12,667 nt of DNA from JAVBOJ01 sp031550755 (GTDB lineage: Bacteria; Bacillota; Clostridia; Oscillospirales; UBA929). The number at the start of each line of letters is the position of its first letter. Within the stretch, counting starts at the first letter, position 1. Shown one piece after another: positions 1 to 6,140 of the stretch. The notes below the pieces were generated by a model, which did no database searches, had not been told where the DNA came from, and saw only the letters and a program-made list of their open reading frames with translations. The position numbers and the translations under genes are program-made. The stretch lies in contig JAVBOJ010000137.1 in NCBI GenBank assembly GCA_031550755.1, positions 1 through 12,667 of the forward strand, given 5' to 3'.

Positions 1-331
1 GCGGATCCTGCGCCGCTTGGCCTCCCTACGCACCCGGCGAGGCGATTCTATGTCATGCTCGCTCGGGTGCGCGGCCGGTCGTCCAAGCCTGCTCCGAATC
101 TTTACGGACAGAACGCTCCGCGTTCTTGGTTCCGCGGATCCTGCGCCGCTTGGCCTCACTGTGCACCCGGCGCGGCGCTTCTATGTCACGCTCGCTGCGG
201 GTGCGCGGGCGGTCGTCCAAGCCTGCTCCGAATCTTTGCGGACAGAACGCTGCGCGTTCTTGGTTCCGCAGATTCTGCGCCGCTTGGCCTCCCTGTGCAC
301 CCGGCGCGGCGCTTCTATGTCACGCTCGCTC
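1..331. repeat. 133/134-bp GC-rich tandem repeat, about 2.5 copies
   Basis: Three successive units begin at 1, 134 and 268, each opening with GC(G/A)GAT(C/T)CTGCGCCGCTTGG. The first is 133 bp and the second 134 bp; by eye they differ at roughly ten positions. The third matches for about 64 bp and then diverges near 331. The array probably continues to the left of the window. Each full unit contains a stem-loop AGAACGC-(3 nt)-GCGTTCT, and its loop differs between units (TCC, TGC) while both arms are kept. All three plus-strand frames stay open through the array, which is expected of GC-rich repeats. I see no protein support and no transposase. What the repeat does is unknown. Confidence 0.85.
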
Positions 332-348
332 GGCCCTGTCGCTCCGGT

Positions 349-381
349 TTTCCCTACGGGCGGTTCCCGCCCTGCGGGAAA
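349..381. repeat. Strong two-part hairpin
   Basis: TTTCCC at 349-354 pairs with GGGAAA at 376-381. Inside it GGGCGG at 358-363 pairs with CCGCCC at 367-372 around a TTC loop, leaving a symmetrical 3-nt internal loop. It lies just after the tandem array ends and has no T-run on either strand, so it does not look like a simple intrinsic terminator. It may be part of a larger dispersed element that includes the array. Confidence 0.6.
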
Positions 382-398
382 GACCTGCGCTTTGTCGC

Positions 399-453
399 AA
401 AATAAGTCCGCGCTCCGCTCGAAGCAAGCTTCTCGTCTACGCTTGTCTTATTT
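399..453 (-). terminator. Candidate terminator of the tlp operon (imperfect hairpin)
   Basis: AAATAAG at 400-406 pairs with CTTATTT at 447-453, and the centre has a GAAGC-AA-GCTTC stem at 421-432. On the minus strand the structure begins at the stop codon of the 55-aa ORF and is followed by TTTT, so it could end transcription of the tlp operon. The middle pairs poorly, so this is tentative. It could instead belong to the repeat region. Confidence 0.4.
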
Positions 454-620
454 CACGACCCGGGCCGGCTCGCGCTTCTGCCTTTTTCATGCCCGCCGTC
501 ATGGGTGCCGGTATGCTGTTCGTGGATGATGCCGACATCGGCATTTTCGTGGGGCTTCATTTTGCGCAGGTCGGCGTTGGACGCGTCCCGGTCGCGCAGC
601 CTGTTTTTGTTATTTTTCAC
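453..620 (-). CDS. 55-aa hydrophilic, His-rich small protein downstream of tlp
   Basis: A small ORF that I do not recognise. It starts at GTG 620, with GAGG eight bases upstream overlapping the tlp stop, and ends with TGA at 453-455. It lies only 10 bp after tlp, so co-transcription is likely. The product is very hydrophilic and charged, starting with KNNKNRLRDRD. It has a His-rich C-terminal half (six His between residues 24 and 44), no membrane segment, no signal peptide and no cysteine. The last residues are encoded next to the repeat and hairpin region, so the C-terminus may have been acquired from it. Operon position next to a spore protein gene suggests a small spore or coat-associated protein, but that is inference. 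Coding status is moderately supported by the ribosome site and spacing only. Confidence 0.5.
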   Translation of the reverse strand: MKNNKNRLRDRDASNADLRKMKPHENADVGIIHEQHTGTHDGGHEKGRSASRPGS

Positions 621-630
621 GGCAGTTTCC

Positions 631-849
631 TCAGGAGCGCTGTTCGTGTTCGATTTCGTCGCGCATTTCCTGTTGCATTCCGGGGATGGCGTCTCGCCGG
701 CGCTCGTTTTTTGCCTGCAAGTCCTGCTTGGCCTTGCCGTCCGAGGTCAGGGAGATCAGCTCCTCGGCGGCCTCGATGTTGCGGCGGGTGGCGTCGATGT
801 TCTGCTTGATTTTGGCGGCGTTGTCCCGCCGGTCGTCTGGTTTGCTCAT
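631..849 (-). CDS. tlp: Small acid-soluble spore protein Tlp
   Basis: A 72-aa protein recognisable as the Tlp family of small acid-soluble spore proteins, which are made in the forespore. It has the N-terminal KPDDRRDN block (residues 3-10), a central amphipathic helix with NIEAAEE, the KNERRRDAI block (48-56) and an acidic MRDEIEHEQ end. B. subtilis Tlp has the same order, KPDDRSDN through EEKNxRRxxSI to EIKDE, and is of similar size. It starts at ATG 849 with GAGGAGG six bases upstream; this ribosome site overlaps the stop of the HMA-like gene, 12 bp away. The downstream small ORF begins 10 bp after the stop. The three form a compact operon. Being a spore gene, it would be expected under sigma G, but I cannot identify such a promoter with confidence. 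Its presence is good evidence of an endospore former. Confidence 0.88.
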   Translation of the reverse strand: MSKPDDRRDNAAKIKQNIDATRRNIEAAEELISLTSDGKAKQDLQAKNERRRDAIPGMQQEMRDEIEHEQRS

Positions 850-861
850 AAAAAATCCTCC

Positions 862-1065
862 TCAGGTCAAATGAAATCCGGTGTCTTCGATACGGTCGCG
901 GATCTGATATTCGTCCGCCGGCGCGTTGAAGCCGACATCCACGCTGCCCAGCGTCTTGTCAATGTCCACCGTCGCCACGCCCTCGATTTTGTCCAGCGCG
1001 TTTTTTAGCGCGGTTTTCATTTCGGTGTTGGCGATGCCGGTCACATGCAGGGTAATGTTGTGCAC
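862..1065 (-). CDS. HMA-fold small protein lacking the CxxC metal site
   Basis: A 67-aa protein that reads like a single heavy-metal-associated (HMA, ferredoxin-like) domain: a first strand NITLHVTG, a helix TALKNALDKIEGV, the ATVDIDKTLGSVDVGF strand pair, and the closing helix YQIRDRIEDTGFHLT. The metal-binding loop GMxCxxC is replaced by G-I-A-N-T-E-M (residues 10-16). Asn13 and Met16 sit where the cysteines should be, and there is no cysteine in the whole protein. It therefore probably does not carry Cu(I) or Zn in the usual way. The start is GTG 1065, eight bases after AAGGAGG. Longer in-frame starts would have to read through the terminator hairpin at 1105-1140 and are rejected. It is the first gene of the tlp operon. 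The fold is fairly sure, the function is not. Confidence 0.75.
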   Translation of the reverse strand: MHNITLHVTGIANTEMKTALKNALDKIEGVATVDIDKTLGSVDVGFNAPADEYQIRDRIEDTGFHLT

Positions 1066-1104
1066 AGTCTGCGCCTCCTTTTGAGGTTTGTCCTTAGTGT
1101 AGGT

Positions 1105-1140
1105 AAAAACCCGAGCCGATATACCATCGGCTCGGGTTTT
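1105..1140 (-). terminator. Intrinsic terminator after the LysM gene
   Basis: Perfect 15-bp arms AAAACCCGAGCCGAT / ATCGGCTCGGGTTTT surround a 5-nt loop. On the minus strand the stem is followed by TTTTT. It lies 24 bp past the LysM stop and 40 bp before the GTG of the HMA-like gene, so the HMA-tlp operon needs its own promoter or read-through. Confidence 0.85.
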
Positions 1141-1163
1141 GCAGGTTGTCAAAAAAGTTCACC

Positions 1164-1889
1164 TTAAAATTTGTCTGGTTGCTGCAGGAAAATGCCGTTG
1201 GTGAAGGTGTCGGCCATGTGAATCGCCTGAGATTCAATGGTGTCATAGGTGGAGATATCGGCAGGATAGTTGCCCTCCAGCCGCTGCCCCAGCTCCTGCT
1301 TGGTGAGGTCGAGATGGGTATAGAGCATCTCGCGCATCTCCTTCAGCCCGTAATAGGGATTGAGGGAATGGAAAGCGACCGCCATTTCGTCGGCGTTCTG
1401 ATACCAGCGGTGATTGGCGTCCTCGGCGGCGGCGGTGTCGCCGTCGGTCACGGCGGTAATGAGCTCCTTGCCGATGACCAGATGCTCGGTGAGCAGCTCC
1501 TGAATTTTCAGGGCGGCGGTCGGGCCGTAGTAGGGTCGGAACAGCGCGGCGATCTGGGCGGGATTTAGCAGCAGGCGGTTTGTTACCGCGTCCTCATCGG
1601 CCAGCTTTTCGGCAATGCTGATAATCAGCGAGCGGGACCACATCACATGCTCCATCCAGGCGATGCGCATGTTGGCCATCAGGCCGACCTGGGCGGCGCT
1701 CATGCCGTTGTGGGGCGGAACCGAAAAACCGGGGCAGATGCCGATGACGGCGCCGATTGGCAGCCGCCGGGGATCGAGATGGGGGTTTTCCTGCATCAGG
1801 GAGGGGACGGTGGTATGGAACCGCTGGGCCAGGCTGTACAGGGTGTCTCCCTTGTGTATGGTATAAAACATTTTGTTGGGACAGGGCAT
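1164..1889 (-). CDS. LysM-domain protein with a helical C-terminal domain
   Basis: A 241-aa protein. Residues 8-51 form one LysM domain (YTIHKGDTLYSLAQRF, then ENPHLDPRRLPIGAVIGI), which binds peptidoglycan-type glycans. Residues about 70-235 form an all-helical domain with conserved-looking WMEHVMWSR, TNRLLLNP, TEHLVIGKEL, WYQNADEMA and LYTHLDLTKQE segments. I recall this domain from many clostridial and bacillar proteins, often misleadingly named acetylglutamate kinase; no kinase motif is visible. Several spaced His/Glu residues recall a helical bundle, but metal binding is not shown. There is no clear signal peptide, as the protein opens MPCPNKMFYT. It starts at ATG 1889 with GGAGG nine bases upstream. 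It is transcribed divergently from degV. A spore-surface or cell-wall role is possible. Confidence 0.8.
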   Translation of the reverse strand: MPCPNKMFYTIHKGDTLYSLAQRFHTTVPSLMQENPHLDPRRLPIGAVIGICPGFSVPPHNGMSAAQVGLMANMRIAWMEHVMWSRSLIISIAEKLADEDAVTNRLLLNPAQIAALFRPYYGPTAALKIQELLTEHLVIGKELITAVTDGDTAAAEDANHRWYQNADEMAVAFHSLNPYYGLKEMREMLYTHLDLTKQELGQRLEGNYPADISTYDTIESQAIHMADTFTNGIFLQQPDKF

Positions 1890-1951
1890 GATGGGTTACC
1901 TCCAAAGCATAATCTAAGCCAGCATATGATATGGAAGGGAAAAGTGTTCAA

Positions 1952-1967
1952 GTTTCGCTTGCGAAAC
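1952..1967. promoter_or_regulatory. 16-bp inverted repeat over the degV -35 (candidate operator)
   Basis: GTTTCGC-TT-GCGAAAC has perfect 7-bp arms around a 2-nt centre. It covers the -35 hexamer of the degV promoter and lies in the divergent region shared with the LysM gene. A repressor dimer here could block the promoter. No regulator is identified, and the site does not resemble a FapR box. Confidence 0.45.
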
Positions 1968-1987
1968 GGCGGGAAGTCCTATATAAT
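1959..1987 (+). promoter_or_regulatory. Housekeeping-type promoter of degV
   Basis: TTGCGA at 1959-1964 and a perfect TATAAT at 1982-1987 are separated by exactly 17 bp. The -10 ends 32 bp before the degV start, which leaves a short leader containing the AGGGAG ribosome site at 2005-2010. Confidence 0.8.
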
Positions 1988-2019
1988 ATTGCAAAACAAG
2001 CGAGAGGGAGAGTAGAGTT

Positions 2020-2892
2020 ATGCGCTTTGTGCTCACCACCGACTCCGCCGGTGATCTGCCGCTTTCTTATTACAAAACCAAGAACCTTCCGTTTATTCCC
2101 ATTACTTATACCCTGAATGGGAAGACGTTGCCCGACGACGCCGGACAGAGCTCTTCCATTGTGGAATTTTATGAGAAGGTGCGCGCCGGCGCGGTATCGA
2201 CCACCTCCATGATCAACCCGGACGCCTATACCAACTTCTTCGAACCCTTCCTCAAATCGGGGCAGGATGTGCTGTATATCGCCTTCAGCTCCGGCCTGAG
2301 CGGCTCGTGTCAGAGCGCCGTCTCCGCTGCCGCCGAGCTGTCCGCGCGATATCCCGAGCGGCGTATTGAGGTGGTGGACGGACTGTGCGCGTCGCTGGGG
2401 CAGGGGCTGTTTTTGGATTTTTGCGTCAAAAAGCGCGAGGAGGGCGCGTCGCTCGACGAGGTGCGCGACTGGGCGGAACACAACAAGCTGCGCATGAACC
2501 ATTTTGTGACCGTGTCCGACCTCATGCATCTGCACCGGGGCGGGCGGGTGTCCAAAACCTCGGCGGTGATGGGGACGCTGGTCGGCATCAAGCCGATGAT
2601 TTATGTAAACCAAGAGGGCCGGCTGATCCCCGACGGCAAGGTGCGCGGACGGCGCGGCGCGCTGGCGGCGCTGGTGGATCGGATGGAAGAATATGTCGAT
2701 GAAAACAGCCTGAAAAGCATCGCCATCAGCCACGGCAACTGCGAGGAGGACGCGCTGTATGTCCTCTCGCTGATTCGTGAGCGCTATTCGGTGGGCGAGG
2801 TGATCCTCAATATGATCGGGCCGGTCATTGGCAGTCATTCCGGGCCGGGCACCGTGGCGCTGTTTTTTATGGGCAAAACAAGAAAAAAATAA
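2020..2892 (+). CDS. DegV family fatty-acid-binding protein
   Basis: A 290-aa full-length DegV/FakB-like protein. The family binds a long-chain fatty acid and, where FakA is present, presents it for phosphorylation to acyl-phosphate for phospholipid synthesis in the cytoplasm. Visible hallmarks are TTDSAGDLP (6-14), TTSMINPDAY (61-70) at the fatty-acid headgroup site, the AFSSGLSGS loop (88-96), HRGGRVSK (172-179), GIKPMI (189-194), and the C-terminal GPVIGSHSGPGTVALFF block (267-283). It starts at ATG 2020 with AGGGAG nine bases upstream and a well-formed promoter. No fakA (DAK-type kinase) is in the window, so the partner must be elsewhere. A terminator-like hairpin directly after the stop separates it from the ABC-F gene. 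Confidence 0.92.
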   Translation: MRFVLTTDSAGDLPLSYYKTKNLPFIPITYTLNGKTLPDDAGQSSSIVEFYEKVRAGAVSTTSMINPDAYTNFFEPFLKSGQDVLYIAFSSGLSGSCQSAVSAAAELSARYPERRIEVVDGLCASLGQGLFLDFCVKKREEGASLDEVRDWAEHNKLRMNHFVTVSDLMHLHRGGRVSKTSAVMGTLVGIKPMIYVNQEGRLIPDGKVRGRRGALAALVDRMEEYVDENSLKSIAISHGNCEEDALYVLSLIRERYSVGEVILNMIGPVIGSHSGPGTVALFFMGKTRKK

Positions 2893-2893
2893 A

Positions 2894-2924
2894 ACGGGGC
2901 GCACGGTGTGCGCCCGTCTTTCTT
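2894..2924 (+). terminator. Terminator or attenuator hairpin between degV and the ABC-F gene
   Basis: ACGG(G)GCGCAC at 2894-2904 pairs with GTGCGCCCGT at 2908-2917 around a GGT loop, with one bulged G. CTTTCTT follows at 2918-2924. It begins 1 bp after the degV stop, and the ABC-F ribosome site GAGGAT at 2925-2930 follows immediately. It can serve as the degV terminator, but because it abuts the next gene it may also gate read-through into it. Confidence 0.7.
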
Positions 2925-2937
2925 TGAGGATATAGAT

Positions 2938-4818
2938 ATGGTGGAAATTTCTGTCTCGCAGCTGTTTAAATCCTTCGGCGGTGTGGAGGTGCTGCGCGGC
3001 GTATCTCTTGAGGTCAACACCGGGGAAAAAATCGCCCTCGTGGGCAAAAACGGTGCCGGCAAAACCACGCTGTTTCGCATTTTGGCCGGCGAGGAGACCC
3101 ATGACGCCGGCGCGGTGGCGGTCGCGTCGGGGCGGCGGCTGGGGCTTTTGTCGCAGATCCCGGACTATCCCGCCGGCGCGACGGCGCACGATGTGCTGGA
3201 CTCGGCCTTTGAGACGGTGGACGCTCTGCGGGCGCGCATGACCGAGCTGGAACAGCGCATGGCGTCCGACCATTCCAAGGAAACCCTGACCCGTTACGCC
3301 GCCGCGACGGCCGCCTTTGAGGCCGCCGGAGGACTGGATCGGGATCTGCGGCTGGCGCGGGTGCGGCAGGGGCTGGAGATCGGCGACGAGCTCTACGACC
3401 GGGCGTTTGACCGGTTGTCCGGAGGGGAGCAGACCCGGGTCAATCTGGGGCGGCTGCTGCTGTCGGACACCGATATTTTGCTGCTCGACGAGCCGACAAA
3501 CCATTTGGATATGCGCTCGGCCGAGTGGCTGGAGGAATTTTTGAACCGGTACAAGGGCACGGTGGTGACCGTGTCGCATGATCGGTATTTTCTCGACCGC
3601 GTCGCCACTCGGATCGTCGAGCTGGAGCGCGGCGCGGCGCAGAGCTACCGGGGCAATTACAGCGCCTTTGCCCTGCAAAAGGAGCAGCGCCGGCGCGACG
3701 CGCTGGCCCTCTATGAGCGGGAGCAGCGGGAGATCACCCGGCTGTCTGACGTGGCGCGGCGGATGCACGATTACGCCGGCAAAAGCGCGGCGCTGCACAA
3801 ACGCGCCTTCGCCATTGAAAAACGCGCGGCGCGTATTCAGACGGTGGACAAACCGCCGTCGGACAAAAAACTCAAGGTCAACTTCCGCGAGGCGGCCTTT
3901 CACGCCGATGACGTGTTGCGCATCGAGCGGGTGGCCGGCGGCTATGACCGCGTGCTGTTTGACGACGTCACGCTGGCGCTGCGCGGCGGCGAGCGGGTGG
4001 GGATCATCGGTGACAACGGCGCCGGCAAAACCACCTTTTTGCGGCTGCTGCTGGGCGAGCTGCCGCAAAAAGCGGGGCATCTCTGGCAGGGGCCGTCGGT
4101 GCGGTCGGCCTATCTGCCGCAGACATTTTCCTTTGCCCATCCCGAGCGCACCCTGCTGGACACGCTGCTCTACGAACAGAACGAGCAGACCCAGAAGGCG
4201 CGCGACCGGCTGGGCGGGTTTCATTTTCAGGGAGAGGACGTTTTCAAGCGGGTGGAGGATCTGTCCGGCGGGGAAAAAAGCCGCCTGATGCTCTGTCTAC
4301 TCATGAAGGAGGAGACAAACCTCCTCTATCTCGACGAGCCGACCAACCATCTGGACATCGCCTCGCGCGACTGGATGGAGGAGGTGCTGGAGGAATACGG
4401 CGGCGCGTTGGTGTTTATTTCGCATGACCGGTATTTTCTCTCGCGGTTTGCCGACCGGCTGTGGGTGCTGGAAAATGGGAAAGTTTTGGATTTCCACGGA
4501 GGGTTTGAGGACTACCGCGCTTTCCGCGCGCAGGAGAGCGCCGCGCCGGCGGCGGTGAAAAAAGAGGAAAAGCCCAAGCCGCCCAGCCTGAAGCAGCAGC
4601 GTGCGCTGGCCAAGCAGTGCGAGAAGCTGGAAAAGGAGATCGAGACGGCCGAGGCCGCGCTGGGCGCGTTGGACATACAAATGGAACAGAGCGCCACCGA
4701 CCACGGGGCGCTGGTGGCGCTGATGGAGGACAAACAGGACAGACAGGCCGCGCTGGAGACGCTCTACGCCCGTTGGGAGGAGCTGCAGACGGCGCTATTG
4801 GAAGGAGAATCGACATGA
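2938..4818 (+). CDS. ABC-F family ATPase (Uup/YdiF-like, ribosome-associated)
   Basis: A 626-aa soluble protein with two ABC ATPase domains and no membrane segment, hence ABC-F: factors that bind the ribosomal E site and act on the P-site tRNA. Domain 1 has Walker A GKNGAGKT (36-43), signature LSGGEQ (160-165), Walker B DILLLDEPTNHLD (179-191, Glu185 catalytic) and SHD (213-215). A charged helical linker of about 245-325 is the expected tRNA-interaction element. Domain 2 has GDNGAGKT (358-365), LSGGEK (442-447), LDEPTNHLD (465-473) and SHD (495-497). Residues about 550-622 form a C-terminal coiled coil, as in Uup and YdiF. It starts at ATG 2938, seven bases after GAGGAT. An in-frame GTG at 2908 is inside the upstream hairpin and is rejected. 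Its stop overlaps the flavodoxin start (ATGA). Whether it gives antibiotic resistance or is housekeeping cannot be told from sequence alone. Confidence 0.93.
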   Translation: MVEISVSQLFKSFGGVEVLRGVSLEVNTGEKIALVGKNGAGKTTLFRILAGEETHDAGAVAVASGRRLGLLSQIPDYPAGATAHDVLDSAFETVDALRARMTELEQRMASDHSKETLTRYAAATAAFEAAGGLDRDLRLARVRQGLEIGDELYDRAFDRLSGGEQTRVNLGRLLLSDTDILLLDEPTNHLDMRSAEWLEEFLNRYKGTVVTVSHDRYFLDRVATRIVELERGAAQSYRGNYSAFALQKEQRRRDALALYEREQREITRLSDVARRMHDYAGKSAALHKRAFAIEKRAARIQTVDKPPSDKKLKVNFREAAFHADDVLRIERVAGGYDRVLFDDVTLALRGGERVGIIGDNGAGKTTFLRLLLGELPQKAGHLWQGPSVRSAYLPQTFSFAHPERTLLDTLLYEQNEQTQKARDRLGGFHFQGEDVFKRVEDLSGGEKSRLMLCLLMKEETNLLYLDEPTNHLDIASRDWMEEVLEEYGGALVFISHDRYFLSRFADRLWVLENGKVLDFHGGFEDYRAFRAQESAAPAAVKKEEKPKPPSLKQQRALAKQCEKLEKEIETAEAALGALDIQMEQSATDHGALVALMEDKQDRQAALETLYARWEELQTALLEGEST

Positions 4819-5321
4819 AAGTTCCGCAGGAAAAATCAAAGCGTATTTTGGTGGCCTTTTATTCGGGCACGGGACGCACCCAAGCGCCCATGCTGCGCGT
4901 GATGGAGGCGCTGGACGGCGAGCGGCTGATCACCATCCGCCCCAAAACGCCGCGCACCGGGCTGCGGGTCATCAAGGCCGGCTGGGAAGCGCTGCGCAAA
5001 AAACCGGCCAAGTTGGAGCCGCTGTCCGAGCCGGTCAACATGGCCGCCTATGATCTGGTGGTGCTGGGGAGCCCGGTGTGGGCGTCCCGGGTGTCCTCGC
5101 CGATGCGCGCCTTTCTCGCGCAATACGGCGCGGGCATCAAACAGGCCGCCTTTGTCCTCACCCATGCCGGGCCGGAGGACTACACCGAGACCTTTGCCGA
5201 GCTGGCCGCGCTGGCCGGGGTAAAGCCCTGCGCCACGCTGAGTCTGGATCATGACGAGGCCAAAAACAAGGAAAAGCTCGCGGTGTTTTTGAAAACGCTG
5301 ACCGAAACGCTGGGCGCATGA
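4815..5321 (+). CDS. Flavodoxin-like protein
   Basis: A 168-aa flavodoxin-fold protein, expected to bind FMN and to act as an electron carrier or oxidoreductase in the cytoplasm. The first strand and phosphate loop are ILVAFYSGTGRTQ (11-23), the classic S-x-T-G-x-T type. The second FMN loop is YDLVVLGSPVWASRVSSPMRAFL (79-101), with Trp89 placed to stack on the isoalloxazine ring. A third strand AAFVLTHAG follows. The start codon ATG overlaps the ABC-F stop by 4 bp (ATGA), and GGAG lies seven bases upstream (4804-4807), so translation is coupled. Its own stop overlaps the next start in the same way. Its redox partner is not visible, and why it is coupled to an ABC-F factor is unclear. Confidence 0.85.
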   Translation: MKVPQEKSKRILVAFYSGTGRTQAPMLRVMEALDGERLITIRPKTPRTGLRVIKAGWEALRKKPAKLEPLSEPVNMAAYDLVVLGSPVWASRVSSPMRAFLAQYGAGIKQAAFVLTHAGPEDYTETFAELAALAGVKPCATLSLDHDEAKNKEKLAVFLKTLTETLGA

Positions 5322-6079
5322 AGACGTTTTTGAGACGCTGGGCGCTGGTCTGGCCGCTGGGGCTGGGGCTTGTCTGCCTGTATCTGGCCGTGTTTGTCTT
5401 TCCCTACCGCATCGGGGCGGATTTTCTCACCAAGGCCGGCTGGCTGTTTGGCGCGCTGTTTTTGCTCTATTGGCTGACGGCGGCGCTCACGCGCCATACG
5501 ACGCTGGGCCGGGCGGCGCGGCTTGTCCGCAAAATTATGCGGTTCGGTTGTTTGCTGTTTGTGCTAAGCTTTGTGGTCATCGAAGGGCTGCTGATCGCCG
5601 GGGCGCATTCAGACCCGCCGCAGGAAACCGACGCCGTCATCGTGCTGGGCGCGGGGCTGGTGGGGGAGAGCCCGTCGCAGGCGCTGCGTGCGCGGCTGGA
5701 GGCTGCGGTGCGGTATTGGAACGCCTACCCCGATACCGTTCTCATTGTCACGGGCGGACAGGGTGCCGACGAGCTGATTTCGGAAGCCGAGGCCATGCGG
5801 CGGTATCTCGTGGACAGGGGCGTGCCCGACGCCCAAATCCTTTGTGAGGACAGGGCCAGAAATACCGAGGAAAACTTCGCCTTTTCGGTGGTGCTTTTGC
5901 CGGAGGGCGCGCAGACCGTCGGGGTGGTGTCCAACGAGTTCCATCTGTTCCGTTCGCGCATTCTAGCGAGACGGGAAGGGCTTGTGCCGGTGGCGATTTC
6001 GGCACCGACGCCGCGGCTTGATTTAAAAATTCTTTACTTCGTACGGGAATATTTTTCGATACTGTTTATGTTCCTCTAA
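5318..6079 (+). CDS. YdcF/DUF218 family membrane protein
   Basis: A 253-aa protein with three predicted membrane segments at about 10-30, 40-58 and 75-95, then a DUF218 (YdcF/SanA/ElyC-type) domain. Motifs are TDAVIVLGAGL (104-114), the VTGGQG loop (144-149) followed by ISEAEAM (154-160), EDRARNTEENFAFS (177-190), and VSNEFHLFRS (204-213) with the family His. Members such as SanA and ElyC are linked to envelope permeability and lipid-carrier metabolism; the chemistry is poorly defined. The start overlaps the flavodoxin stop by 4 bp. The C-terminus ends in a hydrophobic FSILFMFL stretch. The gene is 61 bp upstream of the REC/HD-GYP gene. Confidence 0.85.
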   Translation: MKTFLRRWALVWPLGLGLVCLYLAVFVFPYRIGADFLTKAGWLFGALFLLYWLTAALTRHTTLGRAARLVRKIMRFGCLLFVLSFVVIEGLLIAGAHSDPPQETDAVIVLGAGLVGESPSQALRARLEAAVRYWNAYPDTVLIVTGGQGADELISEAEAMRRYLVDRGVPDAQILCEDRARNTEENFAFSVVLLPEGAQTVGVVSNEFHLFRSRILARREGLVPVAISAPTPRLDLKILYFVREYFSILFMFL

Positions 6080-6140
6080 GCTTTTGGTGAATACTATCGA
6101 TATTATTCCAGAGAGAACAACGCAAAAGGGAGGCAGCGGT

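Noticed and set aside
1..480. CRISPR array
   Set aside because: The repeat unit is 133 bp with no short repeat and spacer alternation, and no cas gene is present.
17..809. Long plus-strand open frames at 17-529, 55-405 and 126-809
   Set aside because: They overlap in different frames, run through the tandem repeat, have odd Arg/Ala/Ser/Pro-rich products and no ribosome site. The longest is antisense to tlp, which is well supported.
1066..1152. N-terminal extension of the HMA-like gene
   Set aside because: It would be translated through the perfect terminator hairpin at 1105-1140, whereas the GTG at 1065 has AAGGAGG at good spacing.
1948..4224. 758-aa minus-strand open frame
   Set aside because: It is antisense to degV and the ABC-F gene, both of which have complete family motifs. 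The open frame is a by-product of GC-rich third positions.
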